Counted from the stretch's first letter, positions 24,717-36,462 are shown. The stretch is DNA of 64,000 nucleotides from Timema cristinae (GCA_039000515.1 JBCFYV010011164.1:44385159-44449158); one strand, 5' to 3'. Numbers and translations: made by a program. The notes: generated by a model not told the origin, from the letters alone.

Positions 24717-25041
24717 TCATACCTGTGAACTCAGCAGGGAGAATCCAAGGGTAAGCTTTCATACACGAAGACATGATAGATCGATCGCCCGATATCACAA
24801 CACTCACTATCGACTCAAACGGGTAACGTCCCAAGTCTCAGCGCTACGGGTAACCTAATCACTGTGCTTCATTCAGAGACGTAAAACCTCCTCCCACCCC
24901 TAACGTTCACGATCACAGTGACTGTGACAGAACGCGGCGGCTTTCCTTCTCGAAACCGTAAACCATCTGACGATGGAACAAAAGAGTCCTCAGAGCTTGA
25001 TACCACACAGCGCCCTCTAGCTCTGTGTTTGTTTTTTCCAG

Positions 25042-25096
25042 TTGAAATCCAACACGACGTCCCTCGCGTTCCAAGCGGCTAAGCAGCGCAACGCAG
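25042..25096 (+). other. Weak candidate 55-base exon
   Basis: It is flanked by TTTGTTTTTTCCAG and by CGCAG|GTACAA. Only one frame is open: LKSNTTSLAFQAAKQRNA. The surrounding 24850-25200 is less AT-rich than its neighbours. It is too short for a firm call. Confidence 0.15.
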
Positions 25097-25517
25097 GTAC
25101 AAAAAACAAAACAAAAGATAGTGAGATGAACAGGAAGCCCAACAAACCCTTGCATTCTCATTTCCCTCCTTCTCGCCGAGGTTGAGCTCACAGGTAACAT
25201 TGGAACTGTGAAACTGTCCTAGACCCGCATCCACGGGCCACTCGGATTACGGATAATTAATAGGCATTCAACTTGTCTGATATGGTTTCGCTGGAGACTT
25301 GGAGATCTGGGTTCGAATGTTGGTCAAGTGTATAGGGTATGTTTATCATATTCTCACCTCCATCAACGTAAATGCGGGTGCATTTTCTAAAAACCTTTCT
25401 TCATTCCTACCCCATTGGTGTGGTTGTGGTTATTCCTAAATTTATATATATTTTATTCTCCTGCCCCGTTAATGCGGAAACATTTCTTCTATCTTCCGAA
25501 CCCGTACTTTTTTTTTT

Positions 25518-25850
25518 TAGCACCACGTCCTACTACCCGTTTGGACTATACACACCTATGTACAAATTACGTTATTGGGCTAAGGATGATATAGATGAAT
25601 TCATAGGAAATGTTCCCACATTTTCATAGATGGAGAGTGGGAAAACCATTTAGGTAAAACCTCCCACGCTCATCCAAGGTTAAGCCGTGACCTCATCACC
25701 AGCATATCAGACCAAACGAGCGTGATACCATTATATTTAGAAGAAGTGAACCCGAATTTGTGTGACAGGAGAGTTGGAAAACCATTTTGGAAAAAGAACC
25801 GTCTGTACACCCGACCTTGATCTTCCCATGATTGGCTAACTAGTCTTTTG
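25518..25850 (-). mobile_element. SINE-B copy followed by a second fragment
   Basis: Tail agcaccacgtcctactaccc at 25519 and body to about 25735. A second body fragment (gaagtgaacccgaatttgtg) follows at 25742-25850. Confidence 0.65.
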
Positions 25851-25867
25851 CGAGTGAAGACTTAGAT

Positions 25868-26290
25868 CGGGAGTTTCTAAATTAAAAGTGTCCGAGAACT
25901 TCAATTGAATCCACGAGTCTAATGGCGGGGGCCGCATCATAATCGTTAATTTTTGTCAAGTCCCGTGCCCGGTATTTAATTGTGAACCAACCCGCTTCAG
26001 TCGCAACATGGTCTAAGGAATTACACTCGCAATATACTAGACTCCTGAAACGGGGAGATCAGAGTTCAAATCCCGGTCGGGGGTACTGAGAATATTTTTC
26101 ATAAATGGTTTTCCACTTTCCTTCCACTCAAATGTGGGTACACTTACTCTAAATTCACCACTCCTCATCTCTTGCTCATTAGCGTAGTTAATATATATGC
26201 GTATAACCTGAACAAAAAGTAAAACGTGGTGCTAAAAAAATAATTGCGAATTAAATAAGAAGTGGTAAATTAAACATATTTAATTACATA
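25868..26290. mobile_element. hAT-type MITE relative, split by SINE-B
   Basis: gagtttctaaattaaaagtg and aatggcggggg match the element at 38812-39120. The SINE-B at 25988-26240 sits inside. Confidence 0.55.
25988..26240 (+). mobile_element. SINE-B inserted in an hAT-like element
   Basis: Head cccgcttcagtcgcaacatg, box B agttcaaatcccgg, tail aaaacgtggtgctaaaaaaa. The flanks (attgtgaacc before, attgcgaatt after) continue sequence homologous to the element at 38812-39120. Confidence 0.78.
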
Positions 26291-26347
26291 CTAAACAAAA
26301 TTTCCCACTAAAATCTACCATCTTTGATACTTCAATATAATACAGCA

Positions 26348-26520
26348 GATGTAAGGAGGTAGCTCAGTCGGTAGCGTGTCTGCCTACTGAACTAAGAGTT
26401 CCGGGTTCGATTCCCGGTATGGCCGAATAATGTATCATTGGTGAAAATATGGGTTTACACTTTCACATTGATAAATTAACGGCCGGGGACTGGATGTTGT
26501 GTCTGTCCTAGTCTTAAGAT
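26348..26520 (+). mobile_element. SINE-E copy
   Basis: tRNA-like head aggtagctcagtcggtagcg with box B gggttcgattcccgg. The body ends ggactggatgttgtgtctgt. Confidence 0.7.
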
Positions 26521-26581
26521 AGATTATAGGACATATGAAACTACGGAAGGCCGGTAGTGGAAATTATATGGCTTGAATAAA

Positions 26582-26852
26582 TTATTATTATTATTATTAT
26601 TTATTATTATTATTAGCACCGCGTCTTACTACCCATTCGGGTTATACTCACACGCTAATGTGTAATGGTAGGGTGATTGTGAGATGAAATGGAGGACCTA
26701 CAGTTTAACGTGGAATCCGAACCACGGTGGAGGCCTGGCATTCCCCACATTCACAAGATGTCTTGTCAGAGGTGAAGGAAGGGTTTGGTAATCAGATAAA
26801 TCTTGGCCGGGAACGAGGATTGAACCCCGGACCACCAGGTCACCTCTTGAAT
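26582..26852 (-). mobile_element. SINE-C with a deletion inside the tRNA head
   Basis: Tail first (agcaccgcgtcttactaccc). In the head about 34 bases between box B and the outer head are missing compared with the copy at 48015-48309 (ccccgg joins directly to accaccaggtcacc). Confidence 0.82.
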
Positions 26853-27189
26853 AAAAAAACTGACCCAGGCTTCAATGGATTTTCACAGCGCAAGTCAAAA
26901 CGTTTCGTTTCTCATCTAAACATTAATTTTACTACCCTAGACAACTTTTCCAAGGAAATTTACGGACCACACACCAAAAAAAAGGGGGGGGGGTGCATTC
27001 GAAACCCCTGCTTTAGATCATGCGGCCACCGAAGTGAGTCTTAAATACTTATCCCCACAATAAAAAAAACTGCTACGAGTATTTCGCTAGCCCACATTAC
27101 GTTCGCATTCACCTGGGCTCGCTTGTTTACCGGAAAACCAAGAAAATACTAACAAATACTATCACTAAGAATCAAATAGCCAAAGCTAT

Positions 27190-27334
27190 TATTTATGATG
27201 TGTGGAATGCCAGGTCTCCACCGTGGTTCGGAGTCCACGTTAAACTGTAGGTCCACCATTTCATTTCACAATAACCCTACTATTACACATTAGCGTGAGT
27301 GTGTATAACCCAAACGGGTAGTAAGACGCATTGC

Positions 27335-27402
<68 letters not shown>

Positions 27403-27405
27403 CTT
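27190..27405 (+). mobile_element. SINE-C, 5' truncated, long TAA tail
   Basis: Starts mid-body (tgtggaatgccaggtctcca), tail aacccaaacgggtagtaaga, about 22 TAA units. Confidence 0.85.
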
Positions 27406-27425
27406 TTAGTGAGGATTACTCCATC

Positions 27426-27905
27426 TAGATATATTCTGAAAATTGAAAAATGACACCTAGATACGGGAATCGAACCCGGGACCTTTGGCTTAGTACGCCA
27501 ATGCCACTGAGCTATCCAGGAGTCGTCTCGTGCCCAGGTGATTCTCACTCATATTTTAAGGCAGAGTATGTGATGGGCGAGTGGAAATCGTCGGCTACAA
27601 AGGTGTGATTTTATTAAGATCACGAGCTATTATTATAATTGTAAGGGATGGCAGCAATAAGCCAACTACCAAGTTGAGGATGGCTGCGTTGTCTGATTAG
27701 CTCGTGATAGTAATAAAATCACACCTTTGTAGCCGACGATTTACACACGTCCATCACAGACTCTGCCTTAAAATATGAGTGAGAAGGACCCTGGACACGG
27801 GACGATTCCTGGATAGTTCAGTGGCATTGGCATACTAATCCAAAGGTCCCGGGTTTGATTCCCGTGTCCAGGTGTCATTTTTAAATTTTCAAAATATACT
27901 ATCAC
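27426..27905. mobile_element. Foldback element with tRNA-like sequences at both ends
   Basis: Two arms of about 200 bases are inverted repeats (27426-27628 and 27699-27905) around a 70-base loop. Each arm ends outward in a tRNA-like module: cctggatagttcagtggcat, then gtcccgggtttgattcccgt, with 5' CCTGGAT able to pair with 3' GTCCAGG or ATCTAGG. The outer edges are tgacacct / aggtgtca. Confidence 0.75.
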
Positions 27906-27909
27906 TAAT

Positions 27910-28930
27910 TCAAATTAGAAGAGCGCTAGTTGTAGTTAGAAGAAAGAGGTTTTGGTTTGTAAGTAGGCCCAGGTTTATAAATGGGCCGGCTGGTTAAGTG
28001 CCCAGGGTGCCCCAAAATTTAGGGGGCGGACGAGAGGATCATATTTTTAAGAGGAAAAATATTAATTTTATTTACACAAGAATTAAAAAGTGACAAAATT
28101 ACACTATTATTTATGTTGTGTTTATTCTTCTTGTAAAAATGCGAGATGCGTAAATCACAATCGATTGCATGCAATCCACGCATTCTAGTGTAGTAATTAG
28201 CAAACTAACCCTTAGTTACTTTGATTCTCGTATGCCCTCCTTGGCGTTTCATTCTTAATGTTGACGATACATTCCCACGCTCCGCGTCAAAGGTTTCATA
28301 CATAACTTCTTTTCAGTGACTCCATGTGTGTTTCATTTTCAAGTTTTAGTCTTTAAATATCAGTAGGAAATTAAGTGGTGCCGTGTTCAAAAAGCGTGCT
28401 GCTAAGAAATGATGGTGAAGTAGAACTATTAATAAAAGTGTCGGAAATAGAATCTTTTTTTACGTCAATTCCAACCTCATCGACTACTTCTAAGTGTTCA
28501 CAATGACCTGTAGCGCACATCTTAGAAGATCCATGCGGGTCTGGTATTTGCAGTTTTTCCTATTGTGTGTATGTGTTTATGTAAATGAATATAATGATGC
28601 ACAAAAATAAATAATACTTATAAAACAAACAAACAAAATATGTTGTTTTTATTTACCATGGTCCTAAATATAGTGCATAGTAATAAATAATCAAAATAAC
28701 CGTAAGTTTAGCTAATCAGTGTACATTTTACAATTATAAAACGTAGCTACGAATATTTAAACAAGCTTATAAAAACTACAAGGGGTAAAGGAAGGGCGTT
28801 TGAGATAGCTATGCCCAGCGCTCCAATCACATAAGCCCGGGGCTTGTTTGTTAGTAGCTGCCAACCTATAAAACCGTTAATATAATGAAAAGAAAAATAC
28901 AGCTCACTAACAAAGAGAGGATTGCAACAC
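27910..28930. other. Unassigned stretch
   Basis: gggccggctggttaagtgcc near 27982 looks like transposon end sequence. No coding or exon signal. Confidence 0.35.
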
Positions 28931-28931
28931 T

Positions 28932-29722
28932 ATAAGTTATTCACGAGCTAAGTTTACCTGGATGACAGCTCGAAATGTTACTAGAAGTAATCCCTAATAT
29001 ATCACTACGCCAACTGCTGACATCTCTCACTTTGGATAGATGTAATAAAAACGGGTGGTAATATATTAATGTGATAGCTAACCACAGTAATTTAGGCCAA
29101 TATTATTTATATATTTATTTGAGGTTGGACAAAAAGTTTATTTATAGTTTTATTCCCCTTAAAAAAATATTAACACCACTTTCACAAAAAACCTCTAACG
29201 AACATAGCTTCAAAATGGCGACTGACAAATCTAAACCATATGATTGAACATGATGGTAAACAATTTTTTTACAATGATACAGACACGCAGTTGATGAACA
29301 TATTTTATTCAGTTAAATATTTCAAAATAAGATAAAATAATAATAAAATAATTTATTGTATGTAAAATAATGACAACAATTTTCTCTTTTCAAAGTAAAT
29401 ACGATGCCTGTATAAAAGATATGATGTGTGCACTATATTACACAAAATCAGTAACGTTCCAAAACGAAAAATAAGTACTTTTAATTATGTTTAAAATATT
29501 GTTTCGAGTTGGATGAAAAAAATTATTAAAAAAATGAGATAGTATGAGAAAACTTAAGTTTACGTTATTTTAAATGTAATATATAACAGGTAATTAAAGA
29601 TCTTTACATTTATAACAAAACTGTGATCGTTTACAAGTGTTAGCAACCCAAAACCTAAACATATGATTTTCGAACTGTCATCCAGAGTAAAACCTATCGT
29701 GAGCGGAATATAGTGCTCCCTG
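28932..29722. mobile_element. 780-base dispersed element, copy 1
   Basis: Ends cacgagctaagtttacctgg-atgacagctcgaaat and, inverted, a similar tttactctggatgacagttc-gaaaat, so imperfect TIRs of about 40 bases. It is nearly identical along its length to 33582-34362. No coding capacity. Confidence 0.78.
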
Positions 29723-30167
29723 AACGCTTGTTTTGTAACAATAATAAATAAACTGGAAATTATTATTTTTATGTAAGTATAAGACTGCGGGTCGGATAAT
29801 TCGGTCATGATATAAACGCGTTTCAGACAAACGGGCCGGTCAGACACAGCGAACTGGATGTGGGCCGTGAGTGAGTTTGCGAACCCTGTGTTAGAAGGAC
29901 AATATACAGATATCACACTAGACAAGATGGGTGTCTTGCTAGAAAACAAACAAGTCACTAATATCTTTTCAAAACACTTATTGACAATACAAACGAATTG
30001 TTAACGTGTTCAAAATTTATCATTCGACAACTATACCTTATCTACGGTAAGAGAGGTGGTAAATGACACCTAGGAAAAGTTACCATGTATTCATTCGCCA
30101 AACCAATCAAAAGATCTGCAGGCGTTACTTTTGGCAGTAAAAACTTTCACAAGAAACTTTTTTTTTT

Positions 30168-30684
30168 TAGCACCATGTCTGACCATCCGTTTGGGTCATA
30201 ATCTTATTTACTGATTACGCTAATGGTTTTAGGGATTAGGAAGGTTATATTTAGAGGAATTGTACCTACATTGGTGGTAAGGGAGAGTGGAAAACAATTT
30301 TGGAAAAACCACCGTTAGTACACCTGACCTAAATTCGAACTTTGATCTCTCCGTCTTTGGCAGTCTAGTCTGACAAGAAAGTAGTGCGTTAACCCACTTT
30401 GATGGTCACGTGGTCAAACGCGCTACTCTCGTGCTGGACTAGACTGCCAAAGACGAAGATTTCTAAGTTCGAATAAAGGTCGGGTGTACTAATGTTTTTT
30501 CAAAATGGTTTTCCACTCTCCTTCCACGCAAATGCGGGTGCACTTCATCTCAATTAAAACCTTCCCAATCCCTAAGCCACTAGTGTAATTAGTACATAGG
30601 CGTATACCCCGAAAGAATAGTAAGACACGGTGCTAAAAGAAAAGTGGTATGTTAGATTACGCGGCCACCGAAGCGGGTTGCAAT
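30168..30684 (-). mobile_element. SINE-B interrupted by another SINE-B
   Basis: Tail agcaccatgtctgaccatcc at 30169 and body to about 30388. The head end (ttacgcggccaccgaagcgg) appears only after the inserted copy, at about 30657-30680. Confidence 0.75.
30389..30650 (+). mobile_element. SINE-B nested head-to-head in a SINE-B
   Basis: Head acccactttgatggtcacgt, box B-like agttcgaataaagg, tail gtaagacacggtgctaaaag. It lies in the head of the minus copy, with gtta repeated at both sides. Confidence 0.78.
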
Positions 30685-31319
30685 TTGTTCATGATTACTT
30701 TTTTCTTTTAACCGTTTTTACACATTTTTTTGAAACACGAACTTACGAACGTAACAGTTTGGATTTTTTTTTTTCTGTGGGTAAGCGGTGTCTGTGGTTC
30801 ACGTGATTAAAATGCGTTACAAACGAGGGCTTTTAAAATAAATTAAGATGACGAACCAGCCCAAACAAGGTTAATGACGTCATACATACCGTCTTCAGTT
30901 TTCATGTTCTGTTCAAAAAATAAATATGTTTTACTTTGAAATGCAGATGGCTAAGTTTTTTTAGACTAGGTTAAGTTAAGTTAAGTTAAGTGGGATTATA
31001 CACAAGGAAATGTTTAGGATTGCCGTAAACGCCACTACAATAGTTATTGCTGCCACAAACCCCACATATCCATTTATTACACCTGCCGACTGAAGAACAG
31101 TTTCTGATAGTTTATTAAGCTACTAGATCTACTGCTGTGCACGTTACTGCCATTGGATATGTCTTGAGTTTTAGACTTCCATTTTTAACATACCACCTTC
31201 ATTTATACATCTAGATGTTACATATAGTGGTACTTTATCCATGTTGGTCATTAAATAATCATTGTTAATATTATCTAAATTTTTAATTTATAATATACGC
31301 TTTATCTGTCAGTGCGAGA

Positions 31320-31505
31320 TGTCACATAGCACGTTCTTCTGCTCGCCTTCTTTCTCTTCTACCTGCAGAGTGCAGCGGCCCCAAGCTACCTTGACTGACC
31401 TTGACTAACTCCTTTAGGATGACGTCACAGGAGGAAACGCAAGAGCAAAGGCGGCGGGCAGGGCGTGTCAGAAAGGGAGAAGTATCCCTTCCCAAAAAAC
31501 ACACT
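31320..31505. promoter_or_regulatory. GC-richer block with a perfect TGACGTCA site
   Basis: An island in AT-rich DNA with a palindromic CRE-type site (about 31420-31427), a GC-box-like gggcagggcgtg and a pyrimidine tract ending ctacctgcag. It could be an enhancer, a promoter or part of an unrecognised exon. No firm gene is attached. Confidence 0.25.
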
Positions 31506-31528
31506 CATATTATAAGACAAGCGACATT

Positions 31529-31860
31529 TTAAGATGGGGCGGATGGAACGGTATTTTTCGCGATTTTTATAACAAAATAATCTTTCACTAAAATACATAA
31601 AGTATTGATTCAGTGTAAACGTTTAGTTTAATTATGTTCAACATTTTAGAAAACATTCTAAAAATTTAGTTTTGTTCGCACAGTTATTTAATGTTGGTCT
31701 TGGGCATCTCGGCTATTTATCTCTTCATTTAAAATATCCTGATCAAATTCCGCTATGTCTATGACAATAAGTCAAGAACTATCAACACTTTTTTGATAAA
31801 AAATAAATCAAATGTTTCTCCAGTAGAAACAAATTTTAGACTAGATTGAAACCTATTGTA
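31529..31860. mobile_element. Degenerate relative of the TTAA MITE
   Basis: Starts ttaagatggggcggatggaa. A tttctccagtagaaacaaat motif recurs near 31810. Boundaries are unclear. Confidence 0.4.
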
Positions 31861-32103
31861 TGTTTGCAAGTCGTATATTATTTTAATTTGTCTATCATTT
31901 ATGATTACAGTTAATTAAGTGTATTTTGAGTCATAACAATAATGCGCGCCATTTTAATTTGTTGAAGTGACATGATTTGAAAGTGTCAATATTCTTTAGT
32001 GGGCGCAAACGGCACAAATTCGCTCTCAAACTGCGCCTATTCTGTTTAGTAAAGACGGATTAAGGCGCATCTTTTAAGGCTGCAATATTTATTCTGAATT
32101 TAA

Positions 32104-32366
32104 TCTTTGTTTATTTTATTTAACACCGCGTCTTACTACCCGTTCGGGTTATACGCTTTAAGTACTAATTACTCTAATGGATTAGGAATTGGGAAGGTTG
32201 AATTAGAGGAAGTGAACCCGCATTTGCGTGGAGGGAGAGTGGAAAACCATTTTAGGACCCCCCTCCCCCCAGTTCACCCGACCGAGATTCGAACCTCGAT
32301 CTCCCCGTCCTCAGCAGTCGAGCTTAAAATGACTAGCGCGTTAGCCAACCACGCCACCGAGGCGGG
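32104..32366 (-). mobile_element. SINE-A with TSD
   Basis: Full-length copy. The duplication tctgaatttaa is at 32093-32103 and 32367-32377. The tail is not a TAA repeat but a T-rich tttgtttattttattt on the plus strand. Confidence 0.88.
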
Positions 32367-32385
32367 TCTGAATTTAAACCAATAC

Positions 32386-32640
32386 ACACTTTGGTGGCCG
32401 CGTGGTCTAACGCGCTAATCTCGCAGTAGATTAGACTGCCGATGTCGGGGAGATCAAGGTTCGAATCTCGGTCAGGTGTACAGAGGTTTTTTCCCCCACA
32501 TGGTTTTCCTTACTTCCTCCTTGCAAACGCAGGTACATTTTATAAGAAAATAACCTTCTTCCTCCTCCCTAAGACCATTAGCGTAAGTAGTACATAAACG
32601 TATAACCCGAACGGGTAATGAGACGTAGTGATAAAATAAA
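32386..32640 (+). mobile_element. SINE-B copy
   Basis: Head actttggtggccgcgtggtc, box B aggttcgaatctcgg, tail cgaacgggtaatgagacgta, A-rich end. Confidence 0.85.
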
Positions 32641-32964
32641 TAGAAATAACTAACCCAAACCTCTGTTGGGGTATAAACCCGACTTCTCCATCACCATTAA
32701 ACTAGATGAGACAAGCGCTTTCATCCACATGAGCACAAATGTGGGCTCAAAATGTTTTGACCATATTTTCCACACACGCTTATTTCTTATTAAATTTCAT
32801 CTTCCTCGTCGCGTATCCTCAAATTAGTCTCACTCGCGGATATCCCAAACGGGGAAAAAGACGTTCCCCACTAAAAAAAAGAACAAAGAACACCCAACCA
32901 AAGAACGGTCAAATTAATGAACTCCATTTGAACCTATTCAACCGTTATGCTACCCTGATTACAG

Positions 32965-33102
32965 GCTACAGCAATGTACAACATGACCAGAGTTAATGTT
33001 GGCCTGATTGCTCGGCTGTCCATGTTGCCCCTGTCAGAGAGTATTGTGAGGGACCGGAAGTGTGGTGACTGTCATGGCGGACAATGCACCGGATATGGAC
33101 AG
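32965..33102 (+). CDS. Candidate internal exon of an unidentified plus-strand gene
   Basis: A 138-base stretch lies between an acceptor (CTACCCTGATTACAG) and a strong donor (GGACAG|GTGAGT) and is open in phase 0 at both ends (46 codons). The translation includes MTRVNVGLIARLSMLPLSES followed by IVRDRKCGDCHGGQCTGYGQ. The cysteines form CxxC-x4-C, and CGDCH also fits the heme-type CxxCH pattern, though nothing else suggests a cytochrome. I do not recognise the family. An alternative is a first exon starting at ATG 33074 (MADNAPDMDR) downstream of CCGGAAGTG, an ETS-type site, using the same donor. No partner exon was found. Confidence 0.45.
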
Positions 33103-33581
33103 GTGAGTGGCGGAAACAGCACGTTTCGTCTCATTGTGTTATCTCACTAATGTGCACTCATGGTATCTATGGGATTAACAGCGGAATAGACGCAGAGTAA
33201 CGGTTCAGTGGCGTCTTTCCGTCAAACTTTCCTTATTAACAGTTCAACGAACAATATCAGGAAGAACATAATTTAAACGCATATTTTCTGGCGAAGAAGA
33301 GGCTGAGGCTCAAATTCAGGCCACATATAAACGTACACACGACCTACGGCCTCCAGGTTGAAATAGTTGCGCTCATGAAATAGTTGCGCTCATTGAGAGA
33401 GCTTGCTTGAGTCATTCCACACGGGGATCGCTATGTGCAGTCCCAAATGACAACGTCGCTATCAAGCAGGAATTTTTAAAAATAGCTCACATAAGAGATG
33501 ATTTTACTAGAGAATATACAAAAATTGCCTTCTATTATTGACTATGGTATAAGACGGGTTTTCCCACTGTTATATATCTAA

Positions 33582-34362
33582 AAGTCATTCACGAGCTAAG
33601 TTTACCTGGATGACAGCTCGAAATGTTACTAGAAGTAATCCCTAATATATCACTACGCCAACAACTGACATCCATCACTTTGGATGACTTTAATGAAAAC
33701 AGATGGTAATATATTAATGTGATAGTTAACCACAGTAATTTAGGCCAATATTATTTATATATTTATTTAAGATCGGACACAAAGTTTATTTATAGTTTTA
33801 TTCCCCTTTAAAAATATTAACACCACTTTCACAAAAACTTCTAACGAACATAGCTTCAAAATGGCGGCTGACGAATCTAAACCATATGATTTAACATGAC
33901 GGTAAACAAGTTTTTTACAATGATACAGACACGCAGTTGATGAAAATATTTTATTCGGTTAAATATTTCAAATTACGATAAAATAATCATAAAATCATTT
34001 ATTGTATGTAAAATAATGACAACAATTTTCTCTTTTCCAAGTAAATACGATGCTTGTATTAAAAGATGTGTGCACTATATTACACAAAATCAGTAACGTT
34101 CCAAAACGAAGAATAAGTACTTTTAATTATGTTTTAAATATTGTTTCGAGTTGGATGGAAAGAAATTATTAAAAAAAAATGAAATAGTATGAGAAAACTT
34201 AAGTTTACGTTATTTTAAATTTAATATAAAACAGGTAATTAAAGATCTTTACATTTATAGCGAAAAAGTAATCTTTTAAAAGTGTTGGCAACCCAAAACC
34301 TAAACATATGATTTTCGAACTGTCATCCAGGTAAAAACCTATAGTGAACGGAATATACGTAT
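33582..34362. mobile_element. 780-base dispersed element, copy 2
   Basis: Direct-orientation partner of 28932-29722 with scattered substitutions and small indels; same TIR-like ends. Confidence 0.78.
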
Positions 34363-34369
34363 ATCCCTG

Positions 34370-35020
34370 TTTATGATGGGAATGGTTTTATGAAACCCTT
34401 TACCCCTGCCTAAATTCTACTATATAGTAAGGTTTTTGTAGGAAAAATACCTTTCAGGCAGCCAGTCCTTCTGTAAACTTATTATAACTAGGCGTCCTGG
34501 TCACTCTGACAGTTTTATGGAAAAAATATAACGTACAACTGTCGAAAGATACCAATGACAAGAGAAACAGAATGAAGAAGCAAATAGCGATAGGAACATA
34601 TGCTGAAATAGTAATCTGCCTTCAATTGCCTCAGCCTCTTTTTAGCTGAGTTTTGTTTCTATCTTGCCAATGCTATACCAAAGCTTTTTTTTTTTTTTTT
34701 TTGAGAAAAACCCTCCTTCAAGACTTTTATAAACAGGAGTTTTGAGCTAGATGTTGAAGGCGAGCTAGAGTTGTACCATTTGCGCAGTGATAGTGGTGGA
34801 AAAAACCTTCCTTCAAAGGATTACTAGGACCAATACAATACCCAATATTTTTATGCTTCGAGTTCCTGTGTCTGATACAAGAAAGGTGAGGACCAATCCC
34901 TAAAAATATAGCATTTATATCTAACTTACACACACAAACACACACACACACACACACACACACAACACCCAGACCACATGGTGATAGTTTGCCATTCCGT
35001 ATACTAAATCACTAAAAAAA
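34370..35020. other. Unassigned, with T-run and CA repeat
   Basis: A T-run lies at 34686-34702. A diverged direct duplication (aaaccctccttcaagac at 34707 and aaaccttccttcaaagg at 34803) is visible. Confidence 0.4.
34926..34966. repeat. (CA)n microsatellite
   Basis: CA run with one interruption. Confidence 0.95.
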
Positions 35021-35024
35021 AAAT

Positions 35025-35340
35025 CCATGGCATCAGACCACAAACCAGCTCTACCGATCGAGCGGCCGCCGTCTGTTGGCGAATGTAGGGTCAACATCTG
35101 TATATATAGGGTGTAATGTGGTCAGCACAATGAACCCTCAGACAGTTCCTCAGTTTTCTAAACCTGAGCTTCTACCTTTTTATTCAAGTAGCTTCTCAAT
35201 AATTGTCCTCCCAAGGCTGAGTCTGAGCTCGCTCTAGACCCACTGCTTCATATATATATATTTTGGAAGTACCGGGGATCAACCCCGAGACCTCTAACTC
35301 TGTAGCCACGAACTTTGACCATTAGACATCAGATGCTGTA
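35025..35340 (-). mobile_element. SINE-D copy
   Basis: Same body as 22728-23052 (ctcaagtagcttctcaataa side; gtaatgtggtcagcacaatg). Head end agacatcagatgct at about 35335. Confidence 0.75.
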
Positions 35341-35439
35341 ATTAAAGCACTAAAAATAGTAAAAAGGTAATTACATCTTTGTAATATATCGTAATATAGG
35401 GCCTATTTAAGAATATGTGGCTAGATCCTATCCGAATGA

Positions 35440-35709
<270 letters not shown>

Positions 35710-36179
35710 CCGAATGAAGTAGAAGGAAGTCTTGGTCAGGCTTTCAACGTGTGTGAGCTAAACAATATTACTCAGACAAATAAATAATCAGGAAATGATT
35801 GTTTCTTTCGATGCCGAGCCAATGCATCAACAGAGCTTGACTAAAAGAATAGAATGAGTTGAATACAATCAAGGCAACTATAAACAAGAAAACTGACTCG
35901 TATGAGTATTACTATTGACGAAAAGTATCGGTTCTTTATACACGTCACTATAACCCTTCGCCCACGCATACGCGTCACAGATTACCGATATCGCTAATTT
36001 AAAAATATTGCCAACATTCGTTTACGGAATGTCCTGGCTTGTGTATATTTATAGGATGAAACTGACGCGCGACACATTAATGGTAGAGTGACACGTGACT
36101 TGCGAATGACGTAGATTCATCTCTCATTTTATAATTAAATTTTCACAGGAAGCCCCTTCTAGAAAAGCCAAACTTTTTT

Positions 36180-36345
36180 GCAGGCAACATTGATAACATT
36201 TTACTATATTATTGGTGTTATTTTATATGTATTGATAATATTTCTCAAAATCGAAAGCTTCAGAGCAGTACACGACTTGACGTATGAATACATGAGAGTA
36301 GATCTAGTAACTTTTCAAACTGTCAGATAAGGTCTTTCCTCTGAG
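36180..36345 (+). repeat. Dispersed repeat with gacttgacgtatgaatacat
   Basis: Shares about 160 bases with 56945-57110 (ttgataacattttactatat; tgtattgataatat; gacttgacgtatgaata; gagagtagatcta). Shorter relatives occur near 4366, 5700 (inverted), 11030 (inverted), 14770, 16070, 22360, 54740 and 54940 (inverted). Confidence 0.7.
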
Positions 36346-36462
36346 AATTGGATGATAGAAAACTACCCTAAGCCGGGATTCAAATATTAACCTCTCCATT
36401 GACGACGTTTAGGTTCAATACAAGTTAAACACCTTTAAAAAATATCACGGCAATTGAAGAAA

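Noticed and set aside
26354..26425. Functional tRNA gene
   Set aside because: The head has A- and B-box motifs, but the acceptor stem does not close and a SINE-type body follows. The same holds for the other tRNA-like sites.
29560..29958. 132-codon minus open frame
   Set aside because: It overlaps the end of a 780-base transposon copy and is hydrophobic AT-rich translation; the partner copy is not open.
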